This document shows positions 1-5,600 of a stretch of DNA of 9,320 bases, piece by piece (the first letter of the stretch is position 1; every line of letters starts with the position of its first letter). The stretch is taken from the NCBI GenBank assembly GCA_002395965.1, contig DGVT01000050.1:1-9320 (forward strand), written 5' to 3'. Made by a program: the position numbers and the translations under genes. Under the pieces are notes generated by a model. The model was not told the origin of the DNA, searched no databases, and saw nothing but the letters and a program-made list of their open reading frames with translations. This DNA comes from Porphyromonadaceae bacterium UBA4277 (lineage in GTDB: Bacteria; Bacteroidota; Bacteroidia; Bacteroidales; Muribaculaceae).

Positions 1-268
1 TCGAGCGGAAACCGACGCCCTGCCGAAGGAAAATGCGCGGGTGGAACCGGCCCTGCTCAAGACGCTTGTAGTACAACACGTAGCCGCCGTGCTCCCAGTG
101 GAGGATCTTCATCACCTTGCGGCTCGCGCCGACGAATATATACACCTTGCCGTCGGCTGGGTCAAGACCCAGAGCACGCACCTGGCCACACAGCGTGTTC
201 ACACCCTTGCGCATGTCAGTCGGGTGCTGCGCCATCACGATGCGGTTATTCTCATTCAGATTGAACAT
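1..268 (-). CDS. tnpB: IS66-family TnpB (accessory transposition protein), 3' end outside window
   Basis: TnpB is the small middle protein of IS66-type insertion sequences. It is needed for efficient transposition together with the TnpC transposase, but its biochemical role is not well defined. The visible 89 residues begin MFNLNENNRIVMAQHPTDMR and continue KGVNTLCGQV. They carry the family hallmarks: the DMRKG motif near residues 19-23, a DPADGKVYIFVG stretch near 37-48, and a WEHGGYVLYYKRLEQGRF block at about 58-75. The family is usually about 110-120 residues, so roughly 25-30 residues lie beyond the left edge, where tnpC would be expected next. The ATG at 268 gives the canonical N-terminus and follows a Bacteroidetes-type promoter closely. 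No tnpA reading frame is seen upstream, where many IS66 elements have one. The plus-strand reading frame over the same bases is a shadow. The identification is from motif recall and is firm at family level. Confidence 0.93.
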   Translation of the reverse strand, partial: MFNLNENNRIVMAQHPTDMRKGVNTLCGQVRALGLDPADGKVYIFVGASRKVMKILHWEHGGYVLYYKRLEQGRFHPRIFLRQGVGFRS

Positions 269-282
269 AGGTTTTTTGACCG

Positions 283-313
283 CAAAGGTACAGCGAGAAA
301 AATGCCAGACCAA
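283..313 (-). promoter_or_regulatory. Candidate Bacteroidetes-type promoter for tnpB
   Basis: On the minus strand, TACCTTTG at 290-283 matches the Bacteroidetes -7 consensus TAnnTTTG exactly. A TTG at 313-311 lies 20 nt upstream, which fits the -33 element. The predicted transcript would start around 276-278, leaving a leader of only about 8-10 nt before the tnpB ATG, so translation would be nearly leaderless. The -33 TTG falls inside the loop of the hairpin at 297-326. This is a consensus match only. The short leader is unusual but compatible with an insertion element. Confidence 0.55.
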
Positions 314-326
314 GCCGGCATTTTTC
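297..326. terminator. Hairpin upstream of tnpB, terminator-like in both directions
   Basis: GAAAAATGCC (297-306) and GGCATTTTTC (317-326) form a perfect 10-bp stem with a 10-nt loop. On either strand the 3' arm ends in a run of five T, so it resembles a weak bidirectional intrinsic terminator. The GC part of the stem is short (GCC/GGC plus one outer pair). It sits between the TPR gene, transcribed leftwards, and tnpB. It could therefore block read-through from the sprA operon into the insertion sequence, a protective arrangement known from several insertion sequences. It overlaps the -33 region of the candidate tnpB promoter. A role as a protein-binding inverted repeat is an alternative. Confidence 0.45.
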
Positions 327-398
327 GGATGGTTACCATCAAATAATTGAATTTATATTACATGCCATCAATCTCCACCAATTCAAAAGATAAAAAAA

Positions 399-420
399 CG
401 ATGGGGATGTGTCATAATTC
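399..420 (+). repeat. Left terminal inverted repeat of the island
   Basis: CGATGGGGATGTGTCATAAT followed by TC. It pairs with the complement of 594-615 at 20 of 22 positions; the mismatches are at the sixth and ninth bases. It is preceded by a run of seven A (392-398). Confidence 0.75.
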
Positions 421-467
421 TATTTCATAAGGCTTTGATTGAATTTTGAGATTACGTCACTGATATA

Positions 468-586
468 GTGCATCTTCGAAGCACCTTTTAAGTCGCTGTC
501 TCTCACCAAGCTGCGCACATCTTCGATGTTGCTTGCATGGTGTTAAAGAAATGGTCGCATCTTCGATGCGCCTGCGTTTTCAACGC
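468..586. repeat. Cluster of four mini-hairpins sharing a TTC (GAA) triloop
   Basis: Four short inverted repeats each enclose the trinucleotide TTC on the plus strand. At 468-484 there is GTGC plus TC pairing with GA and GCAC, with one internal mismatch. At 517-529 ACATC pairs with GATGT. At 556-570 CGCATC pairs with GATGCG. At 574-586 GCGTT pairs with AACGC. The first three share the core CATCTTCGA or a close variant and read C-GAA-G across the loop on the minus strand; the fourth reads T-GAA-A. Their stems differ in sequence while the loop is constant, and their centres are 47, 40 and 17 bp apart. A C(GAA)G core is known to give unusually stable single-stranded DNA mini-hairpins. Any function here is inference. 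Confidence 0.6.
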
Positions 587-593
587 TTTTTCT

Positions 594-615
594 GAATTAT
601 GACACACCCACATCG
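594..615 (-). repeat. Right terminal inverted repeat of the island
   Basis: Read on the minus strand it begins CGATGTGGGTGTGTCATAAT and ends TC, the inverted partner of 399-420. It ends 9 bp from the TGA of the TPR gene, so transcripts of that gene would run straight into it and could fold it against the left copy. Confidence 0.75.
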
Positions 616-624
616 GGAGGGCAA

Positions 625-2622
625 TCAGGTTTTGTCTGATTTATCTTTCATTATTTGAGGCAGAGTTTTTCCACTGCCTCCCAACTTAGCAATTAATCTA
701 TTTCTTATTGATGCTGTGGAATACTCGGCATAATCAAGAATAATAGCAGAAACTGCATTCGGTACTTGTAAACAATCGAGAGAAATCAATCTTTTTTCTT
801 TTTCCGATAGAATTATTCCTTCTTCTTCTATGTTCCTGATTGCATTGGGGAATAATAATTCTAAATACTTATTCAGTTCTTCCCAAAAATATTCTGGTAA
901 CTTAATATTAACTAATAATTTATTTTTAATTTTTTGAATATCAAATATGTATTTAAAAATTGAAGCTCCTTTAACTCCTGAATATATCGTACTCTTAAAT
1001 ATAATTTTCACACAAGATGATTGTATATTAAAAAGTTCTTTATATTTATCATCATTGATAGTTGAATGAGATAAGTCATGGTGTAGCTCTTCCAGTTTCC
1101 CACTTAAATATTTTATTTCATTATTTGCTTTAGAGAGCTTTCCTTTATCAATGATTGTCTGATCGTTAAACTTATCAAACTCAACGTTTATAAAACAAGT
1201 GAATACAAATAAAACTAACACCAGCAACACCCATAGCCATTTCAAATGATAAGAAAGCTCTTTATTACTTTCGCTTAATAATTGGAATTCAAACTCATTT
1301 TCAATATTTGTATAATTAATTTTTGATTGAGTGATAACAGCATTACCTGAAACATCACCAGCTTTCTCGGAATTTGCAGCACTTTCTTTATATTTTCCTT
1401 CTTGATATTGCAGTTCCGATAATGTGCGGTAGTATAGCACACTATCACGCGCTGCATTGGGCGATGGAGCCATGTTAAATACAGCCCATGCAGAATCTTT
1501 TAATCCTAAATGAATGTAACTCTGCGCTGCAAAATAGTAGCATGCCTCGTTTTCATTTGCCCAATCAGAGTTAACAACAAGCATAGAATACTTTAAGGCC
1601 ATCCGCCAATTATTTAGTTCTAAATAATATCCTGCACGTGATTCATAATTCTTATATAATTGTGTCGTATCATTAATTTGTCTTGCGAGATTTATAGCCA
1701 AATTAGAATAGTAAATAGCACTATCAGCTTTAGTTAAACGATAAATCATTCCTAATTCTGTTAAACAAACTAACTGATAATGCTTATTTTCACATCTCAG
1801 AAATTTGTCATACGCCTCTTTGTGCATAGCGATTGCTTTATTCGGTGAAATATACTGGAATTGATACAAATACGCCATGTATAATAGTGCTGTGCCATGG
1901 TAAAATAGGTCTTTATCTTTGGCTTCGAGCTCGGTGCGCTTGTACCAGCGCATGGCTTCCTCGGGGTGGCCCAGCTCTTCGGCCGTGGTGCCCATATACA
2001 GCATGGCACGGATGCGGCGGTCGTAGGCACCGTTGTGCTCATAGTACTGCCAGGCGCAGCGAATCACAGAGTCGGTAGTGGCGGGGATGTAGGCCTTCCA
2101 CATGGCTTGCGCAGTGAGCAGAGCGTGGTAGGCACGCTCGGCCTTGGTCATAGGCACTGGGGAGGCGACCTTGCCCTTCGATATATTCCCCGGGGAGGTA
2201 CCCTTGCTTGCTGACACACTCCCTGCGGAGGCTTCATCAGTCGCTGACACACTCACTGGGGAGGCTTCATCAGTCGCTGACACACTCCCCCTTGCCCCCT
2301 CTAACTTAGAGGGGGAGCTCTCCACTGAGTTCCCAGAAGTCCCAGAGTTCCCAGAAGTCCCAGAGGTCCCAGAGGTCCCAGAGGACTCAGAGGACTCGGA
2401 GGTGTCGGCGGGCTGAGAGTTGGGCGATGTGCTGAGAGCGGCCAGCAGCTTGAGGGCACTGTCGGCCGGCGAGCAGCCACGGCCATAGCTCACCGAGCTC
2501 TCGGTGGAGCTGATGAGCGAGTCGATGTCGATGAGCTGCCGCTCGACATCGCTCGGTGTGCGGTGGCACCCCACGGTGCCAGCCACCACCATCAAGAGCA
2601 ATATGTAAACCAACTTCCGCAT
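625..2622 (-). CDS. Membrane-anchored TPR protein with C-terminal LuxR-like HTH (putative signalling regulator)
   Basis: Predicted envelope-to-cytoplasm regulator of a type frequent in Bacteroidetes; no gene name is recognised. Residues 1-19, MRKLVYILLLMVVAGTVGC, form a lipoprotein-type signal peptide with Cys19 as lipid acceptor (the -3 Thr is not ideal). Residues 20-70 are helical. Residues 74-155 are a low-complexity Ser/Thr/Gly/Ala linker made of tandem repeats. Residues about 160-430 are helical, Tyr- and Ala-rich TPR-like repeats, presumably periplasmic. Residues about 459-480 (HLKWLWVLLVLVLFVFTCFI) are a transmembrane helix, followed by a coiled coil at about 490-520. The C-terminus from 605 (LSEKEKRLISLDCLQ to SIRNRLIAKL) resembles the LuxR-like HTH of related TPR regulators but looks degenerate. 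The first ATG is chosen because it supplies the signal peptide. It lies 20 bp after the sprA stop, suggesting one transcript. GC content drops sharply after codon 234. Its ligand and targets are unknown. Confidence 0.85.
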   Translation of the reverse strand: MRKLVYILLLMVVAGTVGCHRTPSDVERQLIDIDSLISSTESSVSYGRGCSPADSALKLLAALSTSPNSQPADTSESSESSGTSGTSGTSGNSGTSGNSVESSPSKLEGARGSVSATDEASPVSVSATDEASAGSVSASKGTSPGNISKGKVASPVPMTKAERAYHALLTAQAMWKAYIPATTDSVIRCAWQYYEHNGAYDRRIRAMLYMGTTAEELGHPEEAMRWYKRTELEAKDKDLFYHGTALLYMAYLYQFQYISPNKAIAMHKEAYDKFLRCENKHYQLVCLTELGMIYRLTKADSAIYYSNLAINLARQINDTTQLYKNYESRAGYYLELNNWRMALKYSMLVVNSDWANENEACYYFAAQSYIHLGLKDSAWAVFNMAPSPNAARDSVLYYRTLSELQYQEGKYKESAANSEKAGDVSGNAVITQSKINYTNIENEFEFQLLSESNKELSYHLKWLWVLLVLVLFVFTCFINVEFDKFNDQTIIDKGKLSKANNEIKYLSGKLEELHHDLSHSTINDDKYKELFNIQSSCVKIIFKSTIYSGVKGASIFKYIFDIQKIKNKLLVNIKLPEYFWEELNKYLELLFPNAIRNIEEEGIILSEKEKRLISLDCLQVPNAVSAIILDYAEYSTASIRNRLIAKLGGSGKTLPQIMKDKSDKT
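2158..2289 (-). repeat. 11-residue tandem repeat (33-bp unit) in the TPR gene linker
   Basis: At protein level there are four consecutive 11-residue units at residues 112-155: GSVSATDEASP, VSVSATDEASA, GSVSASKGTSP and the diverged GNISKGKVASP. At DNA level two units (2210-2242 and 2243-2275) are nearly identical, and a third begins at 2276 before it is cut off by the neighbouring palindrome. The two units nearer the TPR domain are much more diverged, so the array appears to have grown recently at its N-terminal end. The unit length is a multiple of three, so copy-number changes alter linker length without a frameshift. Confidence 0.88.
2295..2315. repeat. Perfect 21-bp palindrome inside the TPR gene (REP-like)
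   Basis: CCCCCTCTAA (2295-2304) and TTAGAGGGGG (2306-2315) are exact complements around a single C. The palindrome lies exactly between the 9-bp and the 33-bp tandem repeats and is translated as part of SPSKLEGA (residues about 103-110). Its G/C-run ends and near-zero loop look like intergenic repetitive extragenic palindromes rather than coding sequence, and it keeps the frame open. Whether other copies exist in this genome cannot be seen from here. Confidence 0.7.
2332..2403 (-). repeat. 9-bp tandem repeat encoding Ser/Thr/Gly triplets
   Basis: Eight contiguous 9-bp units read on the plus strand as variants of CCCAGAGGT: CCCAGAAGT, CCCAGAGTT, CCCAGAAGT, CCCAGAGGT twice, CCCAGAGGA, CTCAGAGGA and CTCGGAGGT. 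On the coding strand they give residues about 74-97, a flexible TSE/SSG/TSG/NSG linker directly after the N-terminal helical segment. The most similar units are in the middle, and degeneration towards the N-terminal end is typical of slippage-driven expansion. Unit changes would stay in frame. Confidence 0.88.
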
Positions 2623-2642
2623 TCGTCCACTATACCAAACGG

Positions 2643-5600
2643 TTACTTGGCAAGGCTTAAGTTCAGTGATAGCCCGAAGTTGCTGTTAGTGGTTGGATAG
2701 GACGTGGCCGACACGAGAGGCGTGTTCACCTGATGGTCGAAGTAGGCTCCCACGGTTACGCGCTTGCTCATTTGGTAGTTTGCAGTGAAGTTTACGCTGA
2801 AAGTGCGTGTTCCGCTGGTTGCCTGCGTGGTGTTAACGTCCATCTTGCGAATGAGTGCTGTGTTATTGTTCATCTGCACATTCAGGTTCATCGTGAGGTC
2901 GTTACTAACTCCCTTTTGCTTACCTTTCAGCTTAAGCACCGAATTGAAGTTGGCGATTTTATAGCCAGCCCCGAGCACAAACGAGCGTGTCATGGCCTCG
3001 ACGAGCTGACCGGCAGCCGAGTTGAGTGTGAGCGTGCGCTGGTCGCGATACTCGCAGTTGAAGGTCATGTCGTTTTTGAGTGTAATATTCACTCCAATAA
3101 GAGGAGCAAATTTCTCGGTCAGCGTTACCGACGAGATGTTGTAGGGCGACGAAGGAATTGCATTGCCGGTTACAGCATCTTGTGTAAAGCCCAAGCCATT
3201 GCCAATGTCAATCCAGTCGGTAAATGAGTTGAACGAGCCCACCTGATATGTGCACTGATAAGCATGTGTGATGCTGAAGCTCTTGAACCATTTCTTGAAT
3301 GCTTCGATCTTCGAGAGCCCATCGTAGGTAACTCGCCAGTTAGGCAGTATTTCTTTGAGCGATGGGAACGGATTGAGCGTTACTGTTTTAGCACTTTTGC
3401 CAGAATATGCTGCCATGAATGCGGGAATAAGCACGTCGCTGCTTGCCATGTTCACGGGACTGTCGTCTGGGTTGAAATCATGTCCGGCCATGGCAGTTCC
3501 CCTCAGGAAGCCTCGATCAGGATAAGTGACGCCATTGTACTGTGCTTGCAGTCGCTCGGCAACGATGGGTATGTTATCCAGGAAATCGTTAAATGCCTTG
3601 CTGTTATAGCCATCGTCGGCACTCACACCGCGCAATGCCGTCTTGATGGCCACATGCGTCTTGGTGTAGGTTCCCGAGTAAAGCGTAGCCATATCGTCGT
3701 ACATGAATTGCACCTGGTTAGTGCGATTGTCGGTACGGTTGCCGGTGAGTGTGATCTTGAGTCCCCTTATGGGCTCGAGCTGTACTTCAGCATTAAACTC
3801 ATCGGTCTTAGAGTAGATGGCAGGCGAGGTCTGTGTGGCATCTCCCATGAGCCAGCCACGCGACTTGGCCTGGTCAATGTAACTTTCATCCACAAAGCCG
3901 AATGCGAAGCCTAAGCCGGGAGCCATCACATCGTAGTGTGAATTCTGGCCGAAAATGTCGCCCACGTCGGGGATGAACTGCGGTATCGACATCTGGCGTG
4001 TGTTGCGCCAGCGCACATTCACGCTGCGCACGCTCATTGCCAGGCGCGCAGTGTATTGCCCTAAGTTCCACCAGAATCCGCCATGTTCTTTTTGCACCTC
4101 GGTAACGGTGAACTTGATGTTCTCATCGCCATGAGTAAGAATCTCTACCGTATTATTGTCCACGGTCTTGAACTCGACCGGGAATGGCTTGTTCTTAGTC
4201 GTAGTAGCTGTCACCTTCACGTTCTTCACATTCATATTATGTTTTATAACGAGCGAAGAATCGGGATTTAGCTTGTAGGTGCGGTTAAACTTCTTAGCTT
4301 TCTTTTTTGTGGCTTTTGCGTTAGAATTGTTGGATCCAGAGAATCGTTTGTTCACCTCTTGCAGATATGGAATCTTGTTGTAGAACTGCTCGAGTGCAAG
4401 ACGCGTATCGACTGTGAACGACGACTGGTTGGCAATCGTGTTGCCCGACGACACCTCGTCAACCACAGTGCCGCGATTCCAGTTGTAGGTGGCATTGTAG
4501 TTGGCCGAAGCATTGATAAAGCTCAGTATGGGAATAGCGTTGAAGGGAGCTTTATAGCTTGCCGTGAACGACTGGTTATAGCTCCACGGAGTGCCCAGGT
4601 CCTTAATGCTGCGCCACACCGAGTCTTTCCAGTCGCGATAGGCATCGGGGAAGAGTTTCTTGTTAACTTGTCCCACGGGTTCAAGGATGTGTGCCTGAGT
4701 GTTGCTATTGAACGATGCTGATAGTGATTTGGTCAAGTTCCACGAGATGGCAAACTGGCGATCCCACAAGAAGTTCTTACTCACGGCCACCGGGAGCTCG
4801 ACATCGATGCCTGTTTCGTTTCTTGTCTGCTGCTCATAGTAGTAGCGAGAGATGTTGGTGCTGAAAGCAATGTTCGAGGGTAGCCAGTGCAGTTCCCATT
4901 CGCGGAAGAACTTCATATTCTTGTTCTTGGCATCAATAAACTTCTTGAATGGTGTGAATGGCTTAGCATACGGTGTCCAGCTATACTGGAAGCTGCCACG
5001 CGTGTCGCTGGTGTTCTCATACACGTTTTCTGGGTCGTTGAGGTGCTGTTTGTTGAACGAATAGCTAAACGTGAAGTTTGCCGGATCCCACGGCATTGGG
5101 TTCTTGCTCTTCACATCAAACTTCAGGCCCGAAATGCTGAAGCTCTTGGCAGTGCGCAGAGTCACGGCAAAATCATTGATTGAGTCGCGCTGATGCTCAT
5201 CGACACATGCATCCAGTGCATCCTTGAGTGTGATGTCCTGGTCGAGCGGGTTATACTTGGGAGTAGTCTTCTCGTTGCTATATGAGTAATAAATGGGAGC
5301 TTTGAGCTTAACCTTCTCGGGCAGGAAGCGTCCGAGGTCGGTCTGAACGGCCACATTATACTGGTCGTAATTGTCGAGACGGCGCTGACTGAGCGACTGA
5401 TCTACCGATCCAAAGCCGTAGGTCTCCTTGTGGAAGCCCACATTCACTGTGGCAATGTCGCTCATGTTGAGGGTCATATTGGCCTTAGCCGCCCAGCCGC
5501 CTTCGTTGTCAAAGTCGGTTACCCTCAACTCGTCGGCCCACACCACGCAACTGCGCGGCGAGTTGGCATTATTACGCACACCTATCATCATCACTCGCAC

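Larger units (their letters stand above)
1..361 (-). mobile_element. End region of an IS66-family insertion sequence, boundary approximate
   Basis: The tnpB gene shows that an IS66-type element (or its remnant) enters from the left edge. Ends of this family typically begin with 5'-GTAA and are flanked by 8-bp target duplications. Reading inward on the minus strand, GTAA occurs at 361-358 and at 336-333, both upstream of the candidate promoter. Either could be the terminus, and a third at 455-452 is less likely because it lies inside the inverted-repeat island. The other terminus is off the window, so neither the terminal inverted repeat nor the target duplication can be tested here. The outer limit of 361 is a guess between these candidates. 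The stretch 362-398 holds nothing recognisable. Confidence 0.45.
399..615. mobile_element. MITE-like noncoding island bounded by 22-bp inverted repeats
   Basis: The 217-bp segment starts and ends with inverted copies of the same 22-bp sequence (core TGTGTCATAATTC). The copies match at 20 of 22 positions, and the identity stops abruptly on the inner side. There is no plausible coding sequence inside. This architecture (short, noncoding, terminal inverted repeats, internal hairpins) is that of a miniature inverted-repeat element mobilised by a transposase supplied elsewhere. No direct repeat that would mark a target duplication is evident in the flanking bases (391-398 versus 616-623), which weakens the case. 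The right end lies only 9 bp past the stop codon of the TPR gene. Alternatives are a structured 3' untranslated region of that gene or a degenerate insertion-sequence remnant. I do not recognise it as a named family. Confidence 0.5.

Noticed and set aside
41..346. Plus-strand frame of 101 codons at the left edge
   Set aside because: The minus strand over the same bases encodes a clear IS66 TnpB with its hallmark motifs, so this is a shadow.
468..586. CRISPR array from the recurring CATCTTCGA motif
   Set aside because: Repeats are too short and diverged and the spacing is irregular (47, 40 and 17 bp); they are better described as hairpins.
399..615. Long-range terminator formed by pairing of the two 22-bp inverted repeats
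   Set aside because: The arms are 173 nt apart with no U-run after the distal arm, so this is unlikely to be an intrinsic terminator.
2144..2416. Plus-strand low-complexity frame rich in PEVPE repeats
   Set aside because: It is the complement of the tandem repeats in the TPR gene linker; repeats with unit lengths divisible by three stay open in several frames.
2623..2642. Possible promoter between sprA and the TPR gene
   Set aside because: A TTTG is present, but the spacing does not fit TAnnTTTG and no -33 element can be placed; co-transcription is the simpler reading.
3264..3914. Plus-strand open frame of 216 codons opposite sprA
   Set aside because: It lies wholly antisense to a well-supported sprA frame, has no recognisable motif, and reflects GC-rich codon bias on the opposite strand.
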